Shown: positions 1 through 12,745, counted from the first letter of the stretch. The stretch: 64,000 bases of DNA from Numenius arquata (GCF_964106895.1 NC_133615.1:9482501-9546500), one strand, 5' to 3'. The notes: a model not told the origin generated them from the sequence alone. Made by a program: numbers and translations.

Positions 1-767
1 TATTCCATCTTATTACTTCATAATGGAGAAGTGACTGTGTAGACTTCTATTTTCGTAGCAGACTTTCATATTCCCCCTTTTAAATGATGTATTCATTCAA
101 ACTGGGCATGCACATGGTTTAGTTTGTTGACAAACATGCCAACTGGCAAGAAATAAAGATTTGTAGTCAAACAAGGCTCAAATCAAAATACTATTCTATT
201 ATTTAGTAATGAACTGTAATAAAATACATAATGCTCAAAAATTGTATTTTTTCACTGATTAATATGCTTGCATTTGAAAAGTACAGACTGAAGAACTAAG
301 GATATGTTAGCTGCTATTTTTTTGAAAGGAAAGAGCATAACGGGAAATTAAAGACACTCCCAATTAAGCTGAGAAATGAGACAACCATTTGCTTTTTCTC
401 GAAAGTTTCTATTCAAATCCCTTTTATCTCTGAGAAACCTTTAGTCTCATCTTCCCATGTTTTAGCAAAACATATATTTACAAAAGAGATCCACCTTGTT
501 TTATTTAAACTAACAAAGTAATTATATTCAGTGTCCTCAGTGAGTGTGAAAGCCTAGAAACAAAGAAATTCATATGCTACAAATGCTTATATGTGATCAA
601 AGAATGCATGCTTTGGTAAAATTAGGGCCTAAAACTTTCAATTTCAAAAAGCACACAATATTGCTGACCTTTTAAAAGTTATCTTATTCTTTCTAAATTG
701 CAGCTATAACTGTCCTTATATAAAAAAACACTCATCTTAAACCCACTGACTTTTAGCTCAAATGCCA
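1..767. other. SMARCA2 intron, no element recognised
   Basis: AT-rich intronic sequence. No CR1, LTR or exon-like segment was seen. Confidence 0.6.
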
Positions 768-1314
768 TGTACTGAGTCTGGCTGGGATGGAGTTGATTTT
801 TTTCATAGCCACCTGCATGGTGCTGTGTTTTGGATTTGTGACCAAAACAGTGTTAATAACACACCAGTGTTTTCCCTATTGTTGAACATTGTTTGTATGG
901 CATCAAAGCTTTCTCTGTTTCTCACTCTGATACTTGCAGCAGGTAGGCTGCAAGAAGTTGGGAAGGGACATAGCCAGGACAGCTGACCTGACCTGACCAA
1001 AGAGCTATTCCATACCAAATAATGTCATGCTCAGCAATAAAAACAGAGGGGAGGGTGTTTTGGAGTAGGTAGCTATTGCTCAGGAACTGGTTGGGCATCG
1101 GTCTACTTGTGGGAGGTGGTGTATCACTTGTTTGGTTTGTTGTTTTTTTTTTTTCTTCCTCTTTTCTTTGTTTATTAAGCTGTCTTTATCTCGATCCACA
1201 AGTTTTTTTCTGACTTTTGCCCTTGATTCTCTCCCCCATCCCACTGGGGGGGGGGGGGGAAATGAGCTAGTGACTGAATGGGGCTTACCTGCCAGCCAGG
1301 GTCAAGCCACCGCA
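768..1314 (+). mobile_element. 5' LTR of an ERV (family A)
   Basis: Starts TGTACTGAGTCTGGC and ends at CGCA. It contains an AATAAAA poly-A signal region near 1037-1043 (agcaataaaaac) and a 14-G run at 1246-1259. The same family recurs at 28039 (+), 42377-42958 (-) and 52867-53398 (-). It is followed after eight bases by a primer-binding-site-like sequence, so this copy was the 5' LTR of a provirus and not a solo LTR. Confidence 0.85.
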
Positions 1315-1322
1315 GTCCTTTT

Positions 1323-1340
1323 TGGAGCCCAACATGGGGC
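1323..1340 (+). promoter_or_regulatory. ERV primer-binding site, tRNA-Lys-like
   Basis: TGGAGCCCAACATGGGGC directly downstream of the LTR. It differs at two positions from the tRNA-Lys(1,2)-type site TGGCGCCCAACGTGGGGC. This is where the retroviral reverse transcriptase would begin minus-strand synthesis. Confidence 0.7.
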
Positions 1341-1934
1341 TCAAGGGGTTTGAGATAACGACAGATTTGATCGGAGTGTGCCATTATACCTGTTTAGCTG
1401 AGCTGTTACTTGTTAGGCTATTACTTGCTGTTGCTGGTTGTGATGCTGACGTATTTACTCTGGATGCTAACTTACGTGTCATCTCCCCTGCTCTGGTGCT
1501 TCATCTCTTTCCTGCTGTACAACAAACTCCAAGAATTGTTAATGACTGTTTTCATTTTTCACTGTTTTCTGTGTTGTTTATCACTTTGTTTTGCTTTGCC
1601 TTGAGAGATATGATAAAAGCACTGGCCTTGAGCCTAATCTGGTATTTGGGCCCTACATAGCTAGTGTCCCAGTACTCCAAGACCCATCTCATGGAAAAAA
1701 TTGGCAATCATACTTTTCCCCTTTTCTCCTCTGAGACATCTTTGTTTAATTCAAGCACAAGATCATTTTATAATTATTCTGGAATGTTAGAGAAGGATAA
1801 TTTAAAGAAGCAATTAGAAACAGATTGTTTAAAAGCGGAATTGAAAAGAGAGAGCGGATACATCTATTCGAAAAAAAAGTTGAGATCATGCTAGCACAAG
1901 CAGAAAGATCCCCCAGTATTGTCCAAATACGAAA
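1341..1934 (+). other. ERV leader / unrecognised internal sequence
   Basis: Lies between the primer site and the CR1 5' piece. Several short open frames occur, but none could be matched to a Gag domain. It is presumed proviral leader or decayed gag by position only. Confidence 0.4.
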
Positions 1935-2835
1935 ATTAATTGCAGGCGCAGATCCCGAGGATCAGTCAGTCGCCAAGGGGAGCTGCTCCAGAGCCAGGCC
2001 GACTCACAGCAGAGAGGCAGAGCCCGGCACAAAGGCGGTTTTCCTGAGGTAAGGACATGCCAGGGCAGTGGAGATACCCACCAGGAGCCGGGGCAGCTCT
2101 CACGGGAGGTGCTGATGAGGCCTGGGCGTTGCCAGAGCAATGCTGACCACCTCCTGCCTATAAAAAAGTAGCCTAGGGAGCACAGCGACCAGAACGTGAT
2201 GCGGCAGTTTGCACAAAAGGGCGCGTGAGAAGGGCACCTCTTCAAAGGAGGATCATTCCAACTGGTCGAGCACCGGGCACCGTCCTCTGACCATCTTCAC
2301 GGGTCAAGGGCACTCAAGGCAGAAAGGTCGACACTCATCAGAGAGCAAATGCTGCAGCTTGGACTAGGGGCTCTGCACCATCCACCCCAGCGGTGGCTGA
2401 TGCCTCCACCCAGATGGAGCTGCTGAAGGGAGAGGCTGCAGTGCAGACCTTGGACTGCAGGAGGTGCTTAGACCTTTCTCCTGGGGCAGGGATAGGCAGC
2501 AGACCTGCCTGCAAAAGGTGTGCCCAGGTGGAGGACATCTTGCAGCAGGTGGCTGAGCTGCAGGAGGTGGTGAGGAGGCTGTGTAAAACATCAGGGAGGC
2601 TGAGAAGGAGATAGACAGCTGGTTACAAGCACAAACTGCAGTGGACCCACGGCCCACGGCCAAACAGTAAAAGACTACTGGCACACACAGAAGGGAGGGG
2701 GGCCAGCATCACAGAATGGAAGCTTGTAACTGCAAAGACTAGCAAGAGGAAGAGACTTCCCCCAAAAACTGAAGTGCCCTTGCAGAACCACTTCACTCCT
2801 CTGCAGAGTGAAGAGGGAAGACCCACTGCACTAGG
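1935..2835 (+). mobile_element. CR1 5' end (5'UTR and start of ORF1), 3'-truncated
   Basis: GC-rich leader containing tagggagcacagcgac, closely resembling the leader of the large CR1 at 14231. It is followed by ORF1 code: CKRCAQVEDILQQVAELQ, a Cys pair and short coiled coil, then PPKTEVPLQNHFTPLQ. Matching pieces in the 14231 copy are CDQVEELLCLVMELREEV and the repeated cagatggagct. It ends inside ORF1 and runs straight into ERV pol. Losing the 3' side is unusual, because LINE copies are normally 5'-truncated. Confidence 0.7.
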
Positions 2836-3873
2836 AGAGGTACAGAGAGATTCTCCAGTCTGGCCAGTTTGTAAGCCTGATGGGCAGTGGCGTTTGACGA
2901 TTGACTATCAAAGATTAAACAGTAATACCCTGCCTCTGATGGCTGCCATTCTGAATATAACCTCAATAGGCAATATAACAGCAATATAAGTATATAAATA
3001 TAACAGCAATACAGGCAGCCACCCACCCGTAGATGGCCACCCTAGATATCAAAGATGTTTTTCATGATCCCATTAAGGGAAGGGGATTGGCCTCAGTTTG
3101 CCTTTGCTTGGGAAGGGACACAATACACCTTTCACTGACTCCTAGGATACAAACACTCTCCCACTATTGCCCACAATGCCTTGGCCAAACTCCTCAATGC
3201 GGTGGAGGTGCCATCAGGTGTCCACATATATTAGTACATAGATGATATCCTAGTTGGTGGAGACAATAAAGAACAGGTAGGGCAGGTGGCTGAAGCCATC
3301 TGGAACCTGTTGACTAAAAATGGGCTAGACATTCTGCCTTCCAAATGTCAAGGTCCAGGACAAGCAATTAAATTCCTAGGAGCCTGATGGATAGCTGGAG
3401 CAGTTGCAGTACCTGATGACACTCTGTCAGCCATTGAGAAAGGGCAAACTCCAGGCAATAAGACAGAATTACAGCAGCTGTTAGGTACATTGGGCTACTC
3501 GAGAAAGCATAGGCCGGGGTTCTCAGTGATTGCCCACCCATTATATGACTTGCTCCAAAAGAATAAGGAATGCGATTGGACTCCACAACATACAGAGGCC
3601 CTTAATGTCCTAAAGGGTGAACTTAAGACCTATCAGAGGCTAGGCCCACTACACCCACAACACCCATTGAGGGTAGAGTGGGGGTTTGCAGAACATGCCT
3701 CCTATTGCAGTGTATTCCGAAAGGGACCGAGAGGGCAAGCTAGACCTTTATTATTCTCTTCTACCTCATTTAAGGAAAATGAACAATGGTACTCAGAGTG
3801 GGAGAAGGGACTCCTTTCACTTACCAGGGCAGTCAAGGAAATGGAAAGGTTACGTACTTTGCAAGATATGTGA
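2836..3873 (+). pseudogene. ERV pol relic: reverse transcriptase to RNase H
   Basis: Frame-broken pol. Visible pieces are VWPVCKPDGQWRLTIDY (RT fingers), ATLDIKDVFH (RT motif A), a YIDD active-site tetrad at 3235-3246 preceded by a TAG stop, AIKFLGA, the connection domain (LQQLLGTLGYSRK) and an RNase H start. The style fits avian class-III-like pol, as in the relic at 9335. It is interrupted by a CR1 insertion from about 3874 and seems to resume at 5167. Not functional. Confidence 0.75.
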
Positions 3874-5166
3874 TTGGTGACAGCCAATATGGTTTCACCA
3901 AGGGCAAATCGTGCCTGACAAATTTGGTGGCCTTTTACGATACTGCCACAGACTTGGTGGACAAGGGCAGAGCAACAGATGTCATCTACCTGGACTTATG
4001 CAAAGTGTTTGGCACTGTCCTGCATGACATCCTGGTCTCAAAATTGGAAAGTCATGGATTTGATGGATGGATCACTCGGTGGATAAGGAACTGGCTGGAT
4101 GGCCGCACTCAAAGGGTTGCAGTCAATGGCTCAATGTCCAAGTGGATGCCAATGACGAGTGGTGTTCCTCAGGGGTCAGTATTGGGACTGGTGCTGTTTA
4201 ACATCTTTGTCGGAGACATGGACAGTAGGATAGAGTGCAGCCTCAGCAAGTTTGCTGATGACACCAAGCTGTGTGGCGTGGTCAACACGCTGGAGGGAAG
4301 GGATGTCATCCAGAGGGACCTGGACAGGCTTGAGAGGTGGGCCTGTGCAAACCTCATGTCCTTCACCTGGGTCACGGCACTCCCAGGCACAAATACAGGT
4401 TGGGTGGAGAATGGCTGGAGAGAAGCCCTGAGGAGAAGGACTTGGGGGTGTTGGTGGATGAGAATCTCAACATGAGCCAGGAATGTGCGCTGGGAGCCCA
4501 GGAATGTGCACTGGGAGCCCAGAAAGCCAACTGCATCCTGAGCTGCATCAAGAGAAGTGTGGCCAGCAGGTCAAGGGAGGTGATTCTCCCCCTCTACTCC
4601 GTTCTCGTGAGACCCCACCTGGAGTATTGTGTCCAGCTTTGGAGGCCCCAGCACAGGAAGGACATGGACCTGTTGGAACGGGTCCAGCGAAGGGCCACGA
4701 AAACGATCAGAGGGCTGAAGCACCTCTCCTACGAAGACAGGCTGAGAGAGTTGGGGTTGTTCAGCCTGGAGAAGAGAAGGCTCTGGGGAGACCTTATAAC
4801 AGCCTTCCAGTACGTGAAGGGTAGCTCCAGGAGAGACGGTGAGGGACTCTTTATCAGGGGAGTGTAGTGATAGAACGAGGGGTAATGGTTTTAAACTGAA
4901 AGAGGGGAGATTTAGATTAGATATTAGGAAGAAATTCTTTCCTGTGAGGGTGGTGAGACACTGGAACAGGTTGCCCAGGGAAGTTGTGGATGCCCCCTCC
5001 CTGGAAGTGTTCAAGGTCAGGCTGGATGGGGCTTTGAGCAACCTGTTCTAGTGGGAGGTGTCCCTGCCCATGGCAGAGGGGTTGGAACTCGATGATCTTT
5101 AAGGTCCCTTCCAACCCAAACCATTCTATGATTCTACGAATCTACGAATCTATGATTCTATGATTC
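3874..5166 (+). mobile_element. CR1 LINE, 5'-truncated, inserted in ERV pol
   Basis: Begins inside the reverse transcriptase (YGFTKGKSCLTNLVAFYD). It contains motif A-like VIYLDLCKVFGT (catalytic context altered), TSGVPQGSVLG and FADDTKL, then the C-terminal RRLWGDLITAFQYVKG and SRRDGEG segments. A frameshift falls near 4400, and a 17-bp tandem duplication (gaatgtgc, gctgggagcccag) lies at about 4482-4520. It ends with repeated TTCTATGA/ATTCTACGA units typical of CR1 tails. Confidence 0.9.
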
Positions 5167-5335
5167 TATATTATAGTGCAAGGCCCTTTCCCTCTGCATT
5201 TAGCAGAGGGAATCCTCAAGGGATCACCCCCTCCCAGAAGGCCATGATACAGAAGTGGTATGCCTATCTATGGAGTTAGTCAGCTACTGCCATTAAGAGA
5301 GGGCCCGGTCAAAACCTCTAAGCGCCAACAACCTG
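5167..5335 (+). pseudogene. ERV pol relic, continuation after CR1
   Basis: One frame reads GITPSQKAMIQKWYAYLWS before a stop, which looks like the RNase H region of ERV pol interrupted by the CR1. Short and diverged, hence low confidence. Confidence 0.45.
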
Positions 5336-7372
5336 TGAATTTGGAGCCTCTAAGCACCAACAACCTGTGATTTCGAAGTCATGGACAATATGCATGTGGA
5401 CATCGTAGACAACAACTTTTTATCAATTTCACAAAATCCCAACCTTCAACAAAGCCTGTTAAAAAATCTCCATTGTGATTAGATAAATATAAGGGTCACT
5501 GAATGAAAGGTTAACTGAAATATTGAACATAAGACAGATAATCCTATAGAGCTACTGTAGTATCTAATTACAACTACCTGAAGATCAAACTGAGTTCATG
5601 TTCACTAGCTACAAAATGGTGTGTTAAATATATATGCTTAGCATTGATTGTAAAATATATATATATATAAACAAAGCTCCTTTACAATATACAAACCCTA
5701 AAAAAAAGCTTCTGGTAATTTATGTCAGGTTGTTATAACAAGCTAGCTCAACTTTACTATAGTGTTTGATGCCAGAGTTGCCTTTTAACAGTTGGTAAAA
5801 GAGAACACATAACTTTTCAATTTCACATTCCAACTGATAAGAAAACAGTTTAAAACATTCTTAACATTTTCCTAGGAAAGATTTTGAGGGGATCAAGGAA
5901 AGACTGAATGACAAGTTTTACTATACAACATATTAACTTTTGCCAGTATGCATAAAGTAGGAAAGAAATTAAATAAATTTTATATCACGATATTTTCCAA
6001 CACTATTATATTCCAACACTTGAAATTCAAAAAATTTTATTATATTCCAACACTATTATATTCCAATACTTTTTTATATTCCAACACTTGGAATCCAAAA
6101 TAGTCATGAGGATGTTGAAAATATCCATCACATACTTTGTATGTATGTATGTATGTCAATATTAGCTTTCTTCTAATTTGAATAAGAAAAATAAATATGG
6201 ACTTAATTTCACTTGAATTTTATAGATCAGCAAAAGCAAGTGGTCCACAGCAGTTTGTTTTTGAATGGCCGTGTGAGATAAATCTGACACTGCTCATCTC
6301 AGGTTTCAGACTTGTTCCACTTGGCAACATGCAAATCTACTTTGAATTAAATCTGCACATCTACATAACAGAACTTTGTTCATGTCACCAAGCAAGCAAT
6401 TAGGTTGAATGAGAAACTGAATCCAGATGCAAAACACTTCAACTGTTTTAAGAGATTTAGCTTCACAGTAAAGGTTTGGAGGATGAGTTAAAGAGCATCA
6501 GAACTAGTTTAGCCAGGTAAGAGCTGTCTTGATGCTTCTGCCCGAGTCAAAACCATTAGAATCAAGATCAGGTCAGAATAAGTATCTCGCGTATCATGGA
6601 ACACATCAAACAGCATCCTGCTTAATTTAGCCTCTGAGCAGCAACTTGGATACACTAATTTGTGACTATTGCAAACAAATCCATGGATTCTTGAAAAGCC
6701 CTAAACAACAGAGTCCTTAACAGAACACTCATGGCCCTTTAAGAAATAATCTGATTGCTGATCTATCATTTTGCCGCCCTGCAAGGAGCATTGCTGTGGG
6801 AGAAATATGCCAGAGGATACAATAATTCCACAATTTAAATGCTTTCTAGGTTCAGAAGGCAGGCTCCTACTTCCCTGTTTATAGAAAATGCAGTTGCCAT
6901 ACCAATAGTTCGGGCACAGCACCCTGCAGCATCAGCTAGTGATCAAAGCCTGTTGTTATAACTTCCCAGGGAGTCTAGGCAGCTGCAGGCCTCCAAAGCA
7001 GTTTCACTACATATTGAATGTGTTCATCGTCTTGGCTTTTATAATAATTTTTATTTTTGGTTCACTGCTTCCAAACTCAGAACTTGCGTCTTCTGATAAG
7101 GAGAAAGATGACATATTTTTGTCTGTATATGCACATGCACAAATGCCTTGAGGTCTTTTTTTTCCTTTGGGGATCTGCAATGATGCATATGCTCACGAAC
7201 TTGAGCATCGGCACCAAGTACCACCCAGCACCCAGAACTCCAGGAAGGGAACACTGGCATTAGATGTTTTTGTTTCCTTGGGGTTTTTTTCCCCTTCAGA
7301 GGCAACAAGAAGGAATTAAGCCTATAAGACCCTTACTGGACTAGTCAGCATTGAGGTAGCTGTGTAATGGCC
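5336..7372. other. SMARCA2 intron, mostly unassigned
   Basis: No gene or clear mobile element recognised. Contains a degenerate tandem array at 6002-6096 (ttatattccaacact units) and a short GTAT microsatellite near 6138-6157. Confidence 0.5.
6002..6096. repeat. Degenerate tandem repeat, unit about 15-17 bp
   Basis: Four imperfect copies of the core tatattccaacactt, two of them adjacent and the others spaced by AT-rich sequence. Confidence 0.7.
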
Positions 7373-7990
7373 AAGTATATTGGGAGCCTTGCAGAAGACA
7401 TTGTATTTGAGGAGTCAGTGATCTTGAGCAGGCCATGTCTGCTCTATTGGGTCTTGTACTTAAGGCTTGAAAAGCCAATAGGTTAGCATGAGTAGCCACT
7501 GTAAAGGAATCTGCTGGAGTGCCCTGTGTCAGCCTGTGCTGTGGATGTTATGACAGAGATAATATTCCAACCTGTCAGGATAAGACCTATGGTTTTGGCT
7601 TTTACACAAGATAAAAGCACTATGGTCCTGGAGGGAGGAGGGACTTCTCCACTGACACAGAATCTGCACGGTGTGCTGTGGGAAGATCCATCTGGGGTCT
7701 GTCTGATGCTGCATGAAAGCGGGGTTCCCAGCATCTGAAGGGTCGTAAGATTTACTTGCTATCTATATTCCTCTTTTTATTCTGTCTTATTAAAACAGCT
7801 ATTTTTATTATGCTCTTTGTTGTCAGGCCTTTCTTACTGAGATCCAGAAAGAACCCTGTGCTGTCTCTCTCCTCCCACCCTTGCCTCTTCCACTCCCACC
7901 CCACCTGGTGCAGAAGACCAGGGTCCAGCTGAGAAGGAGCAGGTAGCTGATCTGCAGTCAGAATTCTGGCTGCTGACCCAGGCAAAACTT
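7373..7990 (+). mobile_element. LTR-like sequence (family E)
   Basis: The first ~110 bp (tattgggagccttgcagaag, then the ...gaggagtca... and ...gctctattggg... stretches) match the start of the sequence at 26729. The remainder diverges and carries attaaaac and attttattatg motifs that could be a poly-A/R region. The right boundary is a guess. Confidence 0.45.
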
Positions 7991-9009
7991 CTCAGAAATT
8001 AAAGTAAAATTAAACTGAATCTCTCAAAGACAAATGCAGCTAAGGAGACAGCTGCGAGTTGGATAATGATATTATCAAACCAATATATTAATCAGAAATG
8101 TAGTTTCCTTCTGAAAAGCCTCATGCAAGTATAGCTTAAAGGTATCAGCAGCTGGAGAAAGAAAAAAAACTAGACATATAGCCCTGCTGCTAGTGACCAA
8201 CAGGTCTGTTTCTTCTATAGTGCTACAAAAGAGGAGTGGATAGTGGCATAATAAAACGTGGGGTAGTAAAGGGAAAACTTTTATGAATAAAATGCCATCC
8301 TTAAGTTAGAATGCATTGAATCTTGTGGGTCCTTTTTAAAATTAAATTAGCCGTTTAAATAGTTTATTTTAACAAAAAATTATTTGATTTAAAATTACCA
8401 TGATATTGTTACATTGCGAGTTGGAGTGGCAAGACCTCAGGTTAAAGCTGCTTATTAACTCCCTCTGATAATTTTACACATTTAAAGATTCCCTTGAAAA
8501 CGTTGCACATGATTGTCGTCTCTTTTTCTATGATCCCTGAGGTATGTCATTTAAAAATAAAAAAACAACAGGAAAATCTAAAATGCTCAAAGAAAAGACA
8601 AGTGAGGCATAAAAATGCAGAAAACAGAACTCCTTACTTTCCACACAAAATAAACCTCATGAAAACACTCAAGAAAGTTTCACTTTATTCAAGATTTCAT
8701 TGTCCACCTAATGGAGAGGAGCTTTTACTGTGAAGCTGCATGACCAGTGCTACACTATAAATCTAATCCTCAGAATACAAGCATTCAAAAATATTAGTAG
8801 CGCTTACATCAGCATATTCTGTAACACTCAGCAGTATACAGATGTGCCACCTGAAAATGCAATTGAAAATATGTACACAATACAGTTATAAGTGACTGCT
8901 ATGTAGTATGGAAGCATATGATCTAGCTTTAAACTAACTAGCCTGATGTTCATTTTGATCGATGTTCATAAGGTTAAACAACAAATTGGGAATGCCACAC
9001 AGGAATACG
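7991..9009. other. SMARCA2 intron, no element recognised
   Basis: AT-rich sequence. An open frame at 8494-8733 has no recognisable domain and no neighbours, and is treated as chance. Confidence 0.5.
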
Positions 9010-9334
9010 TACAACTACCTGAAAGGAGGTTGTAGCGAGGTGGGCGTCAGTCTCTTCTCCCAAGTAACAGGTGATAGGACAAGAGGAAATGGCCTCCAGT
9101 TGCACCAGGGGAGGTTTAGATTGGATATTAGGAAAAATTTCTTCACTGAAAGGGTTGTCAAGCATTGGAACAGGCTGCCCAGGGAAGCGGTTGAGTTGCC
9201 ATCCCTGGAGGTATTTAAAAGACATGTAGGTGTAGTGCCGAGGGACATGGTTTAGTGGTAATTTGGCAGTGATAGGTTAATGGTTGGACTCGATGATCTT
9301 AAGGGTCTTTTTCCAACCAAAACGATTCTATGTC
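9010..9334 (+). mobile_element. CR1 3' end fragment
   Basis: 5'-truncated CR1 carrying the last ORF2 residues (DRTRGNGLQLHQGRFRLDIR, WNRLPREAVELPS) and the 3'UTR ending ggttggactcgatgatc and gattctatg. It abuts the ERV gag relic at 9335. Confidence 0.9.
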
Positions 9335-9965
9335 CCAAAGCTGTCAATCCCTGGGCATCAGGGTGTATGGGAGGATTTGAGCAGGTGCCTAAGGCCATTA
9401 TCACCTCTGTTACACCTGTACAGGCATGTAATGCTGACAAATTGGTACAGCATTTGAAAGAGGGGAGCCTTGCCTGCCCCAATGAAACACAGCAAATTCT
9501 AATGTTGTGTTGGGGCCCGGCCCACGCCTATCGATAGATAGGCCTCATGCCCTCAATAGAGCAAGAGGGTCTCTTGCTCTGAGGGCACACAAATGGACAC
9601 TAAGAGGTCACATGAACAGACACTGTGGCTAAACCAGAGACCCAACCCTCAACTTTCATAGTTGCTTCTGTAGTCAAGAAGAAACAATAGAAGCAGAGGT
9701 TGACCCAGTTAGTAAGAGAGGAAGAAGCTCCTCCTAAGAGGGAGCAGGAGGAAGAATCAGAAGAGGCAGCCTGTTCTGCAGCAGCACACCCACAAGAAGA
9801 AGAGAGGGAAGAGACAGAAATCATAGAAGAGGCAGAAACTATCCCTGAGTGAGCTGTGAGATATGTGGAAAGATTACAGAGGTCAGCAAGGTGAGTGAAT
9901 TGCTACCTGATTGTTCCAGTGCTGGGACAGTGGGGTCAACGGTCTGGAACTAGACGGTAAGGAAG
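9335..9965 (+). pseudogene. ERV gag relic (class-III-like)
   Basis: One frame reads VPKAIITSVTPVQACNADKL, then NETQQILMLCWG, with the spacing of a capsid C-terminal (major homology-like) segment. Downstream comes a Glu-rich stretch (9710-9850) with stops and frame changes. Gag function (particle assembly) is inferred from resemblance to ERV-L type gag. A deletion appears to join gag directly to mid RT at about 10015, so the protease and RT N-terminus are missing. Confidence 0.65.
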
Positions 9966-12660
9966 ACCAGCAGCTGGGATCCCTCACTAGGGATCATGGA
10001 ATCAACAAAGGGATTGAAAGGCTACAGGTGGACTACTGTGGCCTGAACAAAGTCACGCCACTGTCGAGTGCTGCCATACCAGACATGCTAGAGCTCCAAT
10101 ATGACCTGGAGTCGAAGGCTGCCAAGTGGTATGCCACAACTGAAATTGCCAATGTGTTCTTCTCGATCCCTTTGGCAGCAGAGTGCAAGCCATATTTTGC
10201 TTTCAAGTGGAGGGGTGTCCAACACACCTGGAATCGACTGCCCCAGGGGTGGAAGCACAGCCCTACCATTTGCCATGGACCGATCCAGACTGCACTGGAA
10301 CAGAGCGAAGCCCCTGAACACCTGCAATACATCAATGACATCATCGTGTGGGGCAACAGAGAGGAAGAATTGTTTGAGAGAGGGAAAAGAATAATCCAGA
10401 TCCTTCTGAAAGCTGGTTTGCCATAAAACAAAGCATGGTCAAAGAACCCGAACGAGAGATCCATTTTTGGGGAATAAAATGGCAAGATGGACATTGTCGC
10501 ATCCCAATAGATGTGATCAATAAGATAACAGCCGTGTCCCCACCAGCTAACAAAAAAGCAACACATGCATTTCTAGGCGCCATGGGATTCTGGAGAATGC
10601 ATATTCTGTGTTACAGTCAGCTTGTGCGTCCTCTCTATTGAGTGACCCAAAAGAAGAACTGTTTTGAGTGGGGCCCTGAGCAGCAGCACACCTTCCAACA
10701 GGAGATAATTTGTGAGATAGCCCTTGGGGCAGTCTGGACAGGATCAGATGTGAGAAATGTGCACTACACTGCAACCAGGGAGCATGGCCTCACCTGGAGC
10801 CTCTGGCAGAAAGCACCTGGAGAAGAGACTCGAGGTCAACCTATAGGGTTTTGGAGCTGGGGATATAGAGGATCCAAGGCCTGCTACACCCCAACTGAAA
10901 GAGAGACATTAACAGCATATGAAGGGATTTGAGATGCTTCAGAAATAGTTGGTACTGAAACACAGCTCCTTGGTACCACGATTGCCTGTGCTGTACTGGT
11001 TGTTCAAAGGAAGGGCCCCCTCTACCCATCATGCACCCAACACTACATGGATTGCACTGATCACACAGTGGGCCTGAACGGGGAACCCCAGCTGCCCAGG
11101 AATCCTGGAAGAAATCATGGACTGGCCAGAAGAGAGAGATTTTGGAGCATTGCCCAAGGAGGTGACTCATGCCCAAGAAGCCCCACTGTATAATACATTA
11201 CCAGAAAATGAGAAGCTATATGCTCTGTTTACTCATGGGTCCTGTTGTATTGGGGGAAACCATCAGAGCTGGAAAGCTGCTGTGTGGAGTCCCACATGAC
11301 AAGTTGCAGAAACTGTCACAGAAAAGGCAAGTTGAGTCAGTTTGCCGAAGCGAAAGCCATCCAGCTGGCCCTGGAGATTGCTTAATGAGAAAAGTGGCCA
11401 GTACTTTAGTACCGATTCATGAATGGTGGCAAATGCTCTGTAGGGGTGGCTACAGCAACGGAAATGGACCAACTGCAGAGGTAAACCCATCTGGGCTGCT
11501 GCACTGTGGCAAGACATCGCTGTTCGGGTAGAAAACACCACTGTAAAGGTACGTCATGTCGAACATGTCATGCTCACATGTCGAAGAGCAGCACAACCGA
11601 AGAACATTCAAACAAAGAGCAGGTAGGCCACGTTGCCAGAACTGAATTGTCTCTGGTGGACCTGGACTGGGAGTGTAAGGGTGAGCTATTCGAAGCTTGG
11701 TGGGCCCATGAAACATTGGGACATCTAGGGAGAGATGCAACCAACAGATGGGCTCTTGATCGAGGGGTGGACTTGACCACTGAAGCCATTGCACGAGTTA
11801 TTCATGAATGCAAAACACGCATCATAATCAAGAGAGCCAAGTGAGTAAAGCCTCTCTGGTACAACAGATGGTGGCTGGGATATCAATATGGGGAGGCCTG
11901 GCAGATCGATTATATCACACTGCCACGGACCTGCTGAGGCAAGTGTCACATGCTTACAATGGTGGAAACTTACCCTGTAACGCATAACACCGCCCGAAAC
12001 ACCATCCTGGGCCTTGAAAAGCAAGTGCGTTGGTGGCATGGCATTCCAGAAAGAACTGCCTCAGACAACGGGACTCATTTCCAAAATAACTACATAAGCA
12101 CCTGGGCCAAGAAACATGGCACTAGTTGGATGTACCACATTTCCTATCACGCACCAGCCTGCAGAAAGATTGAACGATACAATGGACTGTTAAAGACTAT
12201 ACTGATAGCAATGGGCACTGGGACATACAAGCACTGGGGATGCAAATTTAGCAGAAGTCACTTGGCTGGTTAACACCAGAGGATCAGATGACTTACCCGT
12301 CCCTGCCCAAACAAAACCCCTATGTGCTGTGGAAGGAGATAAAGGTCACCGTAGTGTGTGCAAGGAACTGGCTGGGAAATACAACATGGATTGCTCCTCT
12401 ATCAGGAAAAGGCAAACCCATTCATGGGATTGCTTTTGTTCAAGGACCCGGGTGTACTTGGTGGATAATGCGGGAGGATGGGGAAATCTGGCGTGTACAT
12501 CAAGGAGAGGTGGTGTGGCCACACGACCTGGCCAGGAGGAGAATGAGAAACCAGCCCCAGAGCCAGCCCAGCTTGTCACCACCCGGGCAGGGACCCACTG
12601 GTGCCCCTGGGACTCTATGCATTGTTGGGGCCATGCAGAACATTTGGAAGATCGATTAAG
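9966..12660 (+). pseudogene. ERV pol relic: RT, RNase H, integrase (class-III-like)
   Basis: Broken pol spread over several frames. The RT segment (about 10010-10426) has VDYCGLNKVTPL, LPQGWKHSPTICHG and an active-site tetrad changed to YIND (10330-10341; normally YXDD). Next come FLGAMGFWRMHI (10570-10606), the RNase H/connection region (FEWGPEQQHTFQQEI), an integrase zinc finger (HETLGHLGRDATN, then HECKT), core pieces SDNGTHFQNN and KIERYNGLLK, and a C-terminal domain ending VHQGEVVWPHDL. Multiple stops and the altered RT active site make it inactive. No dUTPase or 3' LTR was recognised before the next LTR at 12746. Confidence 0.8.
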
Positions 12661-12745
12661 ACTGATTTTGGAACCCTTCTGAGCATGTCGCAGAAGCAAG
12701 CAGAACTTGATCAGAAATAAGACTATATCGCTTTAAGAACAAGAT

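Noticed and set aside
3786..4475. A 229-codon open frame as a novel gene
   Set aside because: It is a read-through from ERV RNase H into the inserted CR1 RT, a chance fusion at the insertion point.
5640..5670. TATA-rich stretch as a promoter
   Set aside because: Simple AT microsatellite without initiator or gene downstream.
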